The notes under the pieces: model-generated | The model's input: only the letters and a program-made list of their open reading frames with translations | Told to the model about the DNA's origin: nothing | Database searches by the model: none | Part shown: positions 30,368-39,350 of the stretch, piece by piece | Layout: each line of letters opens with the position of its first letter | Position numbering within the stretch: the first letter of the stretch is position 1 | Assembly (NCBI GenBank): GCA_963825315.1 | Contig: CAWGST010000002.1 | Coordinates: 372,001-436,000 of the forward strand | From: DASRLE01 sp963825315 | GTDB taxonomy: Bacteria > Verrucomicrobiota > Verrucomicrobiia > Limisphaerales > Palsa-1400 | Reading direction: 5' to 3' | Length of the DNA stretch: 64,000 nucleotides | Position numbers and translations under genes: made by a program

Positions 30368-31243
30368 ATGAAAATTGACAAAAGCGTTGATTGCAGATGG
30401 AACAAGGCGTTTACATTGATTGAACTGCTGGTGGTCATCGCCATTATTGCCATTCTGGCGGCGATGCTCCTGCCGGCCCTGGCGCTGGCCAAGGGCAAGG
30501 CCAAGAGAACACAATGCATCTCGAACATGCGCCAGATCGGCTCTGCCTCCTTCATGTACGCCGCCGATTTCGCCGATTGGTTGCCGGTGTTTTACGATCC
30601 CGTACACAACGCCGCCGCCCCGCCCAACGACCTTCAGGGAACATTCTACTCACGCATTGCGGTCGGGACGGAGAACGTATGGGGTGCTACAAATCCTACC
30701 CCGCCCAACTTATATCTTTTCAACCCGAAGACCGGACCATTTTGGCAAAATCTTGGCCTTGCTTACGCTAACAAGTACGTCGGCAGTGGCCAGATCTTGT
30801 GGTGCCCAAGTTTTCCCGCGGGCTCGCAATATGGCATAGAAAATTATTCAATCCCCCAATTCATGAGCACCGCCAGGCCGGACGCCAGCGGAAACACGTG
30901 GGTGGACTCGTCTTATCTGTGGAATCCCGTTGTGCAGAACCCGTCCAATACCACGGCAGTAAACGCCACGGTGCGGGCCTATCAAAAAACGAAGGATCTG
31001 CCGGGTAACAAATTGCTTGCGGTCGATTACCTCTCAGGCGGGATGCAATTCAATCAATTGAACTTCCCGCACTATCCTTCCAAGGGGTGGGATGTGCTCC
31101 GTACGGATGGCTCGGCCAAGTTCATTTACAGCTACGCGGCCTTTACGAACGCTACCATAGGGAATTTTACCGCCAATGACGAGTCGGCCTTCTCCTTCCT
31201 GGAGTACAATCTCGTTTTCAATGACCTTTTGGCAGTTCCATGA
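30368..31243 (+). CDS. Prepilin-like (type II secretion pseudopilin-type) protein
   Basis: 291 residues from ATG 30368. The N-terminus is a textbook type IV prepilin signal: short basic leader then AFTLIELLVVIAIIAILAAMLLPALA, with Glu at +5 of the mature protein. The C-terminal part has HYPSKGWDVLRTDGSAKF, a form of the H-X9-DG motif of the large family of these proteins in Verrucomicrobiota and Planctomycetes. It would be processed by prepilin peptidase and anchored in, or secreted across, the inner membrane. Precise function is unknown; these genes often neighbour polysaccharide-degradation loci. The end (SFLEYNLVFNDLLAVP) resembles the 46-residue frame at 33847. Confidence 0.9.
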   Translation: MKIDKSVDCRWNKAFTLIELLVVIAIIAILAAMLLPALALAKGKAKRTQCISNMRQIGSASFMYAADFADWLPVFYDPVHNAAAPPNDLQGTFYSRIAVGTENVWGATNPTPPNLYLFNPKTGPFWQNLGLAYANKYVGSGQILWCPSFPAGSQYGIENYSIPQFMSTARPDASGNTWVDSSYLWNPVVQNPSNTTAVNATVRAYQKTKDLPGNKLLAVDYLSGGMQFNQLNFPHYPSKGWDVLRTDGSAKFIYSYAAFTNATIGNFTANDESAFSFLEYNLVFNDLLAVP

Positions 31244-31268
31244 GCGCGATCCGCCTAGCCATATTGCG

Positions 31269-31287
31269 AACCAGCACAGCACTGGTT
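31269..31287. other. Small hairpin after the prepilin gene
   Basis: AACCAG (31269-31274), 7-base loop, CTGGTT (31282-31287). It lies 25 bases after the prepilin stop in the 120-base gap before the Delta-60 gene. No U-tract; weak terminator or chance. Confidence 0.3.
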
Positions 31288-31363
31288 AAAGCAGTGTCGC
31301 TATATTCACATTGCATTCCAAAGGCATGAGCACCTTGAAGGAACAATCCACAAAACAATAGCT

Positions 31364-33850
31364 ATGAATACAATTGCGAAACCTATTGTATGGGCGTGCA
31401 GCCATTTTAGGTATCCGTCGTCGCAACAGGACACTGTTTTTATCTTGCGGCGTGTTTGCAAGTCATTCCGTCTGACATTGTGTGCTGTTAGCATCGCCGC
31501 CTTTTGTTCCGTTGAGTCGCAAGGCCAATCGTTTCCATTTTGGGATAATTTGCCTGATACGCCACAGCCTATCGGGTATGGTCAAGGTGCGGGGTATCAG
31601 CAAGATCTATATATTGCAAGCGGCTCTACCCTTGTACGATGGAATAAATGCGCCGGATGGACCACAGTTGCCTGCTTCAACTCCGATGAAGAAGTCGGCG
31701 CAGTGTGCTTGGCAATTCAGGGAAATTCACTTTATGTAGCAGGTCAGTTTGAGTCTATAAGTTACGCAAACTGCAACGCGACGATTGACGCTACAAACAT
31801 AGCTCGGTATGATCTCAACACAGGCCAGTGGTCCGTTTTAGGGGCAAACAACGCCGATTGGCCAGGTTGCCCGATAAAATCGATCGTCGCCGATGCGCTC
31901 GGAAACGTTTATGTGGGCCTCTGGTTTGGCCTTGATATCGACACTAACTATTATGCTTCTCCTCATGGCATTATGAAGTGGGATGGAACGAATTGGTCAG
32001 GCCTTGGGGGCGGCTTACTTGCTAATGATCCGACTGGTGAAGGTTGTTTGGGTGAATGGGATAGCGTTGTTGCTGCGCTAGCGACAGACGGAACCAATAT
32101 TTTTGCGGCAGGCGGATTTTTTGGCGGGATAAACCCGGATGGTTCAACAACCAATTCTCATTGCATAATAGAATGGAAGCCGATCACTGCTCAATGGGCT
32201 TCAATGGGTGACTCGACTGGACTAAACAACTATGGCTGTGATGGATTTACCCTCGAAGCGCTTTCTCTTGCCGTCTGTGGAACGAACCTTTTCGTCGCCG
32301 GTGGATTTACTCACCCAAGTTTCGGCATTGCACAATATTCCACTTTGAGTGGCGAGGCCTTGCCTGGTGATGGTTTGAACGATAACGGTAATTACGGTGA
32401 TTACGTGCGGGGCTTTTCTCTTGTTAGCCACAATGGAATTGTTTATGTGACCGGTGATTTTAATATGGCTGGAGATGTTAGCGCCAACGGCATTGCCCAA
32501 TGGAATAGTACGAATGGCACTTGGACAAACATGGCTTCCGGTCTGGGCGGCCCTTGGCCCTGGGCGAATTATCTGGCTGCGAATGACAACGTCATATTCG
32601 TGGAAGGTTCCTTTAGCAGTGCGGGCGACGTGCCGATGACAAATAATGACCCTTCTATCGCAAGGTGGGTTACCAGCCCCGACACCTGCGATGTTGACGA
32701 CAGTTTCAATCCCAGCACTGACCAGGGTGTTCTTTGTGCTGCACTTCAATCGGACGGTAAAATTTTGATTGGAGGAGATTTCAGTTATGTCAATGGCCAA
32801 TTCTGTCCGGGTGTTGCCCGCCTTAACACGGACGGAACTTTGGACACCACCTTTAACGCGACATCCGTTATTTCAAACTATTTTGGCGACGACCTGTATT
32901 ATTATAGCGACGTGTACTGCCTGGCCGTGGATTGGAACGGGGGGATTTATGTCGGCGGCGATTCGTACGATTGGACAACCAACGGTTGGGCGGGCATCCT
33001 GGTTCGATTGGATACTTATGGGAATTTGGACACGAGTTTTCCGACTATTCAGGTTTTTACTCCTGGTGATGAAAACGGTGATGATGGAGGCGCTTTCTAC
33101 ACCTTGACCTCATTTCGAGGGGATCCTTCCTGGCAATCGGAATTATTCGCTACAGGCTCCTTTACTACATGGCCAGGGTTTCCTTCTTCTTATGCGCTAG
33201 GAGGCTTAGCTTGGATTTTTGAGTACACGGGACGGGGTATAGAGGCTGGATCTCTTGACAATGGCCCTCCGGGTCCTTTGGTAGTAAATGGTGTGGTTAA
33301 TGCCGCGTTGTTTCAATCATCGGGATATTTCGTTGTGGGTGGGTATTTTAGCGAGATAGGCGGACAACCTTTTACAAATGTCGGGGTCACAGGTGGAGGT
33401 GGTGGTACCTGGGGGGCGGACGAGCCTGTTTACGCGCTGGCGCTGCAACCGGATGGAAAAATCCTTGCGGCGGGGATATTTGGCGAATTGGGAAGTGACA
33501 CCTGTTGCCAAATCGGAAGATTCAACTCTGATGGCACAACTGACGAAACCTTTAATGCAAATGCGAGCGGGAGTGGGTGTGACCTTAATTATGCGACCAG
33601 CCTGCTGCTTCAGCCAAATGGAAAGATTATATACGGAGGTGTTGCAGGTGGAGGGGAGCCTTTGGGCCGACTTAACTCCGACGGAAGCAACGATAGTTCG
33701 TTTACCATACAGGTTCTTGTGAATGGGGAAATCAACGGATCTGCAAATCAGTTACTTTCATTTCCTGATGGGAGGGTCTTAGTTGTAGGACAATTTGACA
33801 ATGTCGGAGGACAAAACCACACCAACATCGCAAGAATTTGTCCGCAATGA
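31364..33850 (+). CDS. Secreted Delta-60 repeat beta-propeller protein
   Basis: 828 residues from ATG 31364. A later TTG at 31445 would place a signal peptide (RRVCKSFRLTLCAVSIAAFCSVESQG) at the very N-terminus and may be the real start. The first half has kelch-like units (IARYDLNTGQWSVLG, IMKWDGTNWSGLGGG). The second half has Delta-60 repeats (LQSDGKILIGGDFSYVNG...ARLNTDGTLDTTFN; LQPDGKILAAGIFGELG...GRFNSDGTTDETFN). Together they suggest one or two propellers, extracellular, function unknown. The gene is visibly AT-richer than its neighbours and uses many A/T-ending codons, a sign of recent acquisition or relaxed composition. Its stop overlaps the ATG of the small frame at 33847. Confidence 0.8.
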   Translation: MNTIAKPIVWACSHFRYPSSQQDTVFILRRVCKSFRLTLCAVSIAAFCSVESQGQSFPFWDNLPDTPQPIGYGQGAGYQQDLYIASGSTLVRWNKCAGWTTVACFNSDEEVGAVCLAIQGNSLYVAGQFESISYANCNATIDATNIARYDLNTGQWSVLGANNADWPGCPIKSIVADALGNVYVGLWFGLDIDTNYYASPHGIMKWDGTNWSGLGGGLLANDPTGEGCLGEWDSVVAALATDGTNIFAAGGFFGGINPDGSTTNSHCIIEWKPITAQWASMGDSTGLNNYGCDGFTLEALSLAVCGTNLFVAGGFTHPSFGIAQYSTLSGEALPGDGLNDNGNYGDYVRGFSLVSHNGIVYVTGDFNMAGDVSANGIAQWNSTNGTWTNMASGLGGPWPWANYLAANDNVIFVEGSFSSAGDVPMTNNDPSIARWVTSPDTCDVDDSFNPSTDQGVLCAALQSDGKILIGGDFSYVNGQFCPGVARLNTDGTLDTTFNATSVISNYFGDDLYYYSDVYCLAVDWNGGIYVGGDSYDWTTNGWAGILVRLDTYGNLDTSFPTIQVFTPGDENGDDGGAFYTLTSFRGDPSWQSELFATGSFTTWPGFPSSYALGGLAWIFEYTGRGIEAGSLDNGPPGPLVVNGVVNAALFQSSGYFVVGGYFSEIGGQPFTNVGVTGGGGGTWGADEPVYALALQPDGKILAAGIFGELGSDTCCQIGRFNSDGTTDETFNANASGSGCDLNYATSLLLQPNGKIIYGGVAGGGEPLGRLNSDGSNDSSFTIQVLVNGEINGSANQLLSFPDGRVLVVGQFDNVGGQNHTNIARICPQ

Positions 33851-33987
33851 AATTAAACATGATGTTTACTGACGGCCTAATTCCATTTGGCATGGCCACT
33901 ATCCCGGTTTTCGATGCCGATAGCGAGCAGTCGGCACTCACTTTGGAAAACAACACGATTTTCAATGACTTTGAGGCAATACAATGA
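33847..33987 (+). pseudogene. Prepilin C-terminal remnant or 46-residue coupled ORF
   Basis: ATG 33847 overlaps the Delta-60 stop (ATGA). The 46 residues include MMFTDGLIPFG, like the DG motif of H-X9-DG prepilin proteins, and end DSEQSALTLENNTIFNDFEAIQ, which resembles the prepilin end NDESAFSFLEYNLVFNDLLAVP at 31243. The N-terminal methylation segment is missing, so it looks like the 3' remnant of a second prepilin gene. Its stop overlaps another ATG (33984) as ATGA, at the beginning of the GH106 gene. Confidence 0.45.
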
Positions 33988-36661
33988 GCGCACCTGTCAA
34001 ATCGCGGCTTTTGCGCTGCTAATTCCGGCTCTCTCAATGCTGCCGGTCGCCGCAGCCGATACCGCGCTCGCCTGGCCTCCCATCACACGCATGCAAAAGC
34101 CCTGGACCTATTGGTGGTGGATGGGCAGCGCCGTGGACACCAACAATATCGCCCGCTCCCTGGCCCGTTTCCACCAGGCCGGCTTGGGCGGTGTCCATAT
34201 CATCCCCATCTATGGCGCCAAAGGCTGGGAATCCAATTACATCTCCTACCTCTCCCCGCGCTGGATGGACATGCTCGCCTTCACCGTCTCTCAGGCTGCC
34301 CGCCTTGACATGGGCGTGGATATGACGACCGGCACCGGATGGTGCCTGGGCGGGCCAACCGTGACGGATGAAGAAGCCAATGCCAGCCCGGTCGTCAAAG
34401 TGTTGGAAATCCCGGCGGGCGGCGCCATCACTGACAAGTTCGACCCCAAAAAGATGCAGGCCCTCATGGCCTTCAACGAAGCCGATGAAAATAAGACCAA
34501 CTTGCTGCCTAAAATCGAGGGCGACGGCTCGGTGCATTGGACGGCCGAAGGCGGAACCTGGCGGGTGTTCGCCATTTCGCAAAAGCCCTCCGGCCAAAAA
34601 GTCAAACGCGCCGCGCCGGGCGGGGAAGGGTGGATGCTCAACCCGTTTTACGCCCCGGCGGTGAGCCATTACATGCAGTGGTTTGAGGAGGCTTTCCAGT
34701 CCGGCGCCGGCCCCAAGCCGCGCGCCCTTTACCAGGACTCTTACGAGTACCGCTCCAGTTGGGCGCCGGATTTGTTCGCGCAGTTCGAGCGCCGCCGCGG
34801 CTATCGTTTGCAGGATGAATTGCCCGCGCTCTTTGGCCAGGCCGCCAACCCCAATCGGGCGCGCGTCAAGTGTGATTACCGGGAAACGCTTTCCGACACG
34901 ATGATCGAGGAGGCCATGCCCGTCTGGGTGCGATGGGCCCACGGCCACGGTTTCCTCATCCGTTACCAGGCCCATGGCGCTCCGGGCAACTGGCTCGACC
35001 TCTACGCCCTGGCCGACACGCCCGAAACGGAAATGTTCCACCTGGATCGCGACAAACTGGTTTCCAAATTCGCCTCCTCCGCCGGCCACGTTGCCGGACG
35101 CGCCCTGGTTTCCAGCGAAACGGGCACCTGGCTGGCGGAGCATTTTACCGAAACGCTGGCGGACATGAAATTTCTCCAGGACGACCTCTTTCTCAGCGGA
35201 GTCAATAATATTTTCTACCACGGCTGCTGTTACTCGCCGGACGAGGCGGACTGGCCCGGCTGGCATTTCTACGCCTCCTTCGAGATGAACCCCGCCAACT
35301 CCATCTGGCGCGATGCGCCCGCCTTGAATGCCTGCGCCGCCCGCTGCCAGTCCATCCTCCAATCCGGCCGGCCGGACAACGACATCCTGCTCTACTGGCC
35401 GATCCACGACTATTGGAGCCAGTCTGACGGAATGGTGCTGGAAATGACCGTGCATGGCGACCGATGGTTCGGCAGCCGGCCCATCGGGAAAACGGCCAAA
35501 TGGCTTTGGAACCGCGGCTATCAATTCGATTACGTTTCGGACCGGCAACTGGCCGCGGCGCGGGCGGCGGGCGGCCTGGTGCAAGTTCCGGGCGGCGGCT
35601 ACCGCGCCATCGTCGTCCCGCGTTGCGAATACATTCCAGTGGCCACCCTCAGCAACCTCGTCGCGCTGGCTGGCGCGGGGGCCCCGGTGATTTTCGACGG
35701 GCCGTTGCCGGAGGACGTCCCCGGTTTGAGGGAGGTGGAGCAACGACGGGCGGAATTGAGAGAACTCGAGGCTCGCGGCGGCGCCCGCCTTTTGTATGGC
35801 AATTTGCAAGCTGGCTTGGACGCCGCGCATATTCGCCGGGAAACAATGTTTGACCAGGGCGGTTTGATGTGCGTCCGCCGGGCCGGGGATGACGGTGCGG
35901 CCTACTTCATCGCCAATCGCGGCGGGCAGGCGTTTGAGGGCTGGCTGGCGCTGGCCACGCCGGCCATGACGGCGGTGCTTCTCGATCCGATGACCGGCGA
36001 CACGGGCGTCGGCGCTTTGCGCCAGGACCCCGCTGGTGGCGTGCGCGTTTATCTCCAACTGGCGCCCGGACAATCCATCCTCTTGCGCCTGCTGGCCGAA
36101 CGCACACTCCGCACGCCGCGCTGGTCGTATTGGAAGACCGCGGCCGCACCCGCCCCCCTTGACGGAATGTGGCAGGTGAGATTTGTCGAAGGCGGTCCCG
36201 AACTGCCCGCCTCCTTCGCCACCAACCAACTCGGTTCCTGGACCGGGTCGCCCGACACCAACGCCCAACGCTTTGCCGGCGCCGCCGTCTATTCGCTGCA
36301 ATTCAATGCCCCGACGGACCAGAGCAAAAATTGGCGGCTCGATCTGGGCAAAGTTTGCCAAAGCGCCCGCGTTCGCCTCAACGGGCGCGACCTGGGCTGC
36401 CTGTTCACGCCGCCGTTTTCCGCGGTCGTCACCGGCTTGAAACCCGCGGGCAACCTCCTGGAAATCGAGGTCTGCAACGTCTGCGCCAACCGCATCCGCG
36501 ACCTTGACCGCCGCGGCGTCAAATGGAAGAATTTCCATGACATCAACTTTGTCAACATTGATTACAAACCGTTCGACGCGTCGGACTGGCCGCTGGCCGA
36601 AGCGGGGCTGATTGGCCCCGTCACCTTGGTCCCGCTCACAACCATGGAGTTTTCAGAATGA
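33965..36661 (+). CDS. GH106-type alpha-L-rhamnosidase
   Basis: 898 residues from ATG 33965 with a signal peptide (CQIAAFALLIPALSMLPVAAA). The N-terminal barrel begins with the family signature PWTYWWWMGSAV...GLGGVHIIPIYGAKGWE, and later shows TGTGWCLGGP, ALYQDSYEYRSSWAPDLF and SSETGTWLAEHFTETLADMKFLQDDLFLSGVNNIFYHG, all typical of GH106 proteins. The C-terminus carries a GH2-like sugar-binding jelly roll (WRLDLGKVCQSARVRLNGRDLGCL). It removes terminal alpha-L-rhamnose from rhamnogalacturonan or similar glycans outside the cytoplasm. Its stop overlaps the GH28 start (ATGA). An alternative start at 33984 (MSAPVKSRLLR) would need one added base near 34019. Confidence 0.88.
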   Translation: MTLRQYNERTCQIAAFALLIPALSMLPVAAADTALAWPPITRMQKPWTYWWWMGSAVDTNNIARSLARFHQAGLGGVHIIPIYGAKGWESNYISYLSPRWMDMLAFTVSQAARLDMGVDMTTGTGWCLGGPTVTDEEANASPVVKVLEIPAGGAITDKFDPKKMQALMAFNEADENKTNLLPKIEGDGSVHWTAEGGTWRVFAISQKPSGQKVKRAAPGGEGWMLNPFYAPAVSHYMQWFEEAFQSGAGPKPRALYQDSYEYRSSWAPDLFAQFERRRGYRLQDELPALFGQAANPNRARVKCDYRETLSDTMIEEAMPVWVRWAHGHGFLIRYQAHGAPGNWLDLYALADTPETEMFHLDRDKLVSKFASSAGHVAGRALVSSETGTWLAEHFTETLADMKFLQDDLFLSGVNNIFYHGCCYSPDEADWPGWHFYASFEMNPANSIWRDAPALNACAARCQSILQSGRPDNDILLYWPIHDYWSQSDGMVLEMTVHGDRWFGSRPIGKTAKWLWNRGYQFDYVSDRQLAAARAAGGLVQVPGGGYRAIVVPRCEYIPVATLSNLVALAGAGAPVIFDGPLPEDVPGLREVEQRRAELRELEARGGARLLYGNLQAGLDAAHIRRETMFDQGGLMCVRRAGDDGAAYFIANRGGQAFEGWLALATPAMTAVLLDPMTGDTGVGALRQDPAGGVRVYLQLAPGQSILLRLLAERTLRTPRWSYWKTAAAPAPLDGMWQVRFVEGGPELPASFATNQLGSWTGSPDTNAQRFAGAAVYSLQFNAPTDQSKNWRLDLGKVCQSARVRLNGRDLGCLFTPPFSAVVTGLKPAGNLLEIEVCNVCANRIRDLDRRGVKWKNFHDINFVNIDYKPFDASDWPLAEAGLIGPVTLVPLTTMEFSE

Positions 36662-37965
36662 TCCGGTTCATGCCCGTGAAAGCATTTCTTGTTCTGGCGC
36701 TGGCCGCCTTCTCCTTGGGCGCGGCCACCGCCCGCGCCGCCGCCGTCCACTCCATCGCCGACCACGGCGCAGTGGGCAACGGCAAAACCCTCAACACGCG
36801 GGCCATCCAGGACACCATTGACCGTTGCGCCCGGGCCGGCGGCGGCACGGTGCTGGTCCCCGGCGGAGTTTTTGTCACGGGATCGATCTTCCTCAAGCAA
36901 GGGGTCAACCTTGAAATTGCGGATGGCGGCGTCCTGCGAGGCTCGCAAAACACCAACGATTATCCCTGGATCCAAACCCGCATCGGCGGCTTCGAAATGA
37001 AATGGCCTGCCGCCCTGCTCAACGCCCAATCGCTCAGCAACCTCTCCATCACCGGACGGGGCGCCATCGACGGCGCCGGCTTGCCGTGGTGGCGCCGCTA
37101 TTGGGACGCCCGCGCGCAGGAACCCGACGGGCTTGATCCCCACTTCAAGGTGCCTCGTCCCCGCCTCATCCACATCTTCGGCTCCACCAACGTAACGATT
37201 TCCGGCCTGTCCCTGAGCAATTCCCCCTTTTGGACGCTGCAATTGACCTACTGCGACGGCGTCATGGCCAGCGACCTCACCATCCGCAACCCCCACTCCC
37301 CCGTCCATGCCGCCAGCTCGGATGGAATTGACATTGATTCAAGCTGCAACGTCATTGTGGACGGCTGCGACGTGGTCAACGATGACGACGGCATCTGCCT
37401 CAAATCCGGCCGCGACGCCGACGGCTTGCGGGTCAATCGCCCGACCGAAAACATCGTGATCCGCAATTGCCGGGTCGGCTACTCGGCCGCGATGGTTGCC
37501 TTCGGCAGCGAAACTTCGGGCGGCATCCGTCATGTGCGTATTTCCAATTGCCGGGCGGACGACGATTGCAGCAGCGTCGTCCGGTTCAAAAGCCGCATGG
37601 GCCGCGGCGGAGTGATCGAGGACATCCTCTATGAAAACATCAAAGCCGACAACGTACGGTCGATCTTTAGTTTCAACATGGACGCCCACGGCACCACCTG
37701 GCTGCCGGAGGAATTCCGCGCCTTGCCGCCGCCCGACAAAGGCACGCCCGTCATCCGCGACATCACCGTGCGCTCGCTGACCGCGCGCCACGCCGGGAGG
37801 GCGGGCAACATTGTCGGCCTGCCTGAAATTCCCATTCAGAACATGACTTTGGAAAAGGTGGAGATCGAGGTCGAAGGCGGGTTCGTCATCCGGAACGCCC
37901 CTGGATTGCACTTTGTGGACGTGACATTGAACGGGAAATCCGTGGATGAAAGCGCCGAGCGATGA
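36658..37965 (+). CDS. GH28 polygalacturonase-type hydrolase, copy A
   Basis: 435 residues; ATG 36658 overlaps the GH106 stop (ATGA). Signal peptide (FLVLALAAFSLGAATARA). Right-handed beta-helix with GH28 active-site pieces: SSDGIDIDS (catalytic Asp), VNDDDGICLKSG (Asp pair), FGSETSGGIRHV and RFKSRMGRGG (for the usual R-x-K). The opening SIADHGAVGNGKTLNTRAIQDTID is the usual N-terminal domain. Acts on polygalacturonate or rhamnogalacturonan by hydrolysis; likely exo-acting like many bacterial relatives. Its last 130 bases overlap the convergent GH28 gene on the other strand. Confidence 0.92.
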   Translation: MIRFMPVKAFLVLALAAFSLGAATARAAAVHSIADHGAVGNGKTLNTRAIQDTIDRCARAGGGTVLVPGGVFVTGSIFLKQGVNLEIADGGVLRGSQNTNDYPWIQTRIGGFEMKWPAALLNAQSLSNLSITGRGAIDGAGLPWWRRYWDARAQEPDGLDPHFKVPRPRLIHIFGSTNVTISGLSLSNSPFWTLQLTYCDGVMASDLTIRNPHSPVHAASSDGIDIDSSCNVIVDGCDVVNDDDGICLKSGRDADGLRVNRPTENIVIRNCRVGYSAAMVAFGSETSGGIRHVRISNCRADDDCSSVVRFKSRMGRGGVIEDILYENIKADNVRSIFSFNMDAHGTTWLPEEFRALPPPDKGTPVIRDITVRSLTARHAGRAGNIVGLPEIPIQNMTLEKVEIEVEGGFVIRNAPGLHFVDVTLNGKSVDESAER

Positions 37966-39350
37966 GTTGCGTTTAAAATGATGGCATCGTCCCGGCCGGG
38001 ATGCGCCGCTTCACCTTGGAACTTGTTCAACTTCAAGCCGGTAACGTCTTCGGTTTCGAGGGCTGAACTGAAATAATCGGGAATCCTCCTGCCCCATTTT
38101 ACCGTGCATTTCTTGAGGGTGATATTGTCGGCATGGCGGATGCTGAAGCCCGGAGTGCCGTGCGGCTCAATGGCTTGCAACACCTTGGTCGGGCGATTGT
38201 CAAACAGGCCGCCCGCATAGCGCGTCCAACGCGCCAGCGTCACCGAAACATACTCCAACCTCACGTCATGCACGCGGCTGCCAGCCGACCCTTCAATGCG
38301 GATGCTGTTTTCCGCGCGGCCGCTGACGTTTTGAAAAGCAATGTCGTGCAGCGAGCCGGTTTTTGTCTCCGGCGCGCGCGGCATGGACGTGAGCGAAATG
38401 GCTTCGCCCCGCCCCCACCACGGATCGGCATAATAACGCGCCTCGAATTCGATGTCGCGAAACGTGACGTTATACACGCTGCCCTCATCGCGCAACTGAA
38501 TCGTCAGCCCGCGGCTCCCGGATAAAATCTTGCACCGCTCGAAGCGGATGTCGTGAATGTCGCTCACGGTTTCGGTGCCAATCTTCAATCCGGAATCCTG
38601 CGTCCGCATGACGCAATCATGCACGAAGATATTGGCCGAGGGGCCGAAGTCGTTGGTTTGCCTCGTGGTCTTGATCACGATGGCATCGTCGCCGCACGCC
38701 AGATCGCAATCGCGGATTTCGACGTTCGTGCAGTGGTCCGGGTCGATGCCGTCGCAGTTGGGAACGTCAAGACGATTGCGCACAGTGACATGGTCCACGA
38801 GAACGTCGCGGCAACCCAGCAGATGCAACCCCCAGAAGGGAGCGTCGCCGAAGGTGATGTCGCGGATTTGCAGGTTTGTGCAGGCGGTGAGGACGAACAT
38901 TTTGGGCCGCCACAGTGCGAAGAGCCACCATTCGCCCGCCGGATCGTAGCGGGTCATGAAAGACAGAGATCGTCCGCTGATGCGGCCGGAGCCGGTGATG
39001 CGCAAGTTGGCTGCGTTGGAGGCGGTCAGGACGGCGTCTCCGCTGTAATCGGCGCGGTTGGTGCTAATGAGCAGCTCCGCATGGCGGGCGAGGTGAAAGT
39101 CGATGTTGCCGCGCAATTCCAAAGACCCGATCAGGTAACGATGGCCGCCGGGCACGAGAACTTCCGCGCCACCACCCGCCGCGGCCGCGGCATCGATGGC
39201 GCGTTGAATGGCCGCCGTGTCCAGGGTGACGCCGTCGCCCGCCGCGCCGAATTTGAGAACATCAAATATATTCGCGTCCGCGGCCCGCGGAGAATTCGCC
39301 AAAGCAAGCGCGAAGAATGCCATGACGGCGATTTTTGGCGATGTTCTCAT
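37836..39350 (-). CDS. GH28 polygalacturonase-type hydrolase, copy B
   Basis: 504 residues from ATG 39350 with signal peptide (KIAVMAFFALALANSPRAA). GH28 motifs: IFDVLKFGAAGDGVTLDTAAIQRAID start, NCDGIDPDHC and ACGDDAIVIKT (catalytic Asps), SGLKIGTETVSDIHDI. Sequence differs enough from copy A to suggest a different linkage. The frame runs 130 bases into the 3' end of copy A on the opposite strand; the last 45 or so residues (after EAAHPGRDD) look less like a GH28, so the natural end may lie near 37970. The upstream PKD-domain gene, once its frame is corrected, ends at an ATGA overlap with this start. Confidence 0.88.
   Translation of the reverse strand: MRTSPKIAVMAFFALALANSPRAADANIFDVLKFGAAGDGVTLDTAAIQRAIDAAAAAGGGAEVLVPGGHRYLIGSLELRGNIDFHLARHAELLISTNRADYSGDAVLTASNAANLRITGSGRISGRSLSFMTRYDPAGEWWLFALWRPKMFVLTACTNLQIRDITFGDAPFWGLHLLGCRDVLVDHVTVRNRLDVPNCDGIDPDHCTNVEIRDCDLACGDDAIVIKTTRQTNDFGPSANIFVHDCVMRTQDSGLKIGTETVSDIHDIRFERCKILSGSRGLTIQLRDEGSVYNVTFRDIEFEARYYADPWWGRGEAISLTSMPRAPETKTGSLHDIAFQNVSGRAENSIRIEGSAGSRVHDVRLEYVSVTLARWTRYAGGLFDNRPTKVLQAIEPHGTPGFSIRHADNITLKKCTVKWGRRIPDYFSSALETEDVTGLKLNKFQGEAAHPGRDDAIILNATHRSALSSTDFPFNVTSTKCNPGAFRMTNPPSTSISTFSKVMF

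Noticed and set aside
34034..36538. 834-codon minus-strand frame opposite the GH106 gene
   Set aside because: Antisense shadow of a GC-rich gene; no domain or signal features, while the plus strand has family motifs and a signal peptide.
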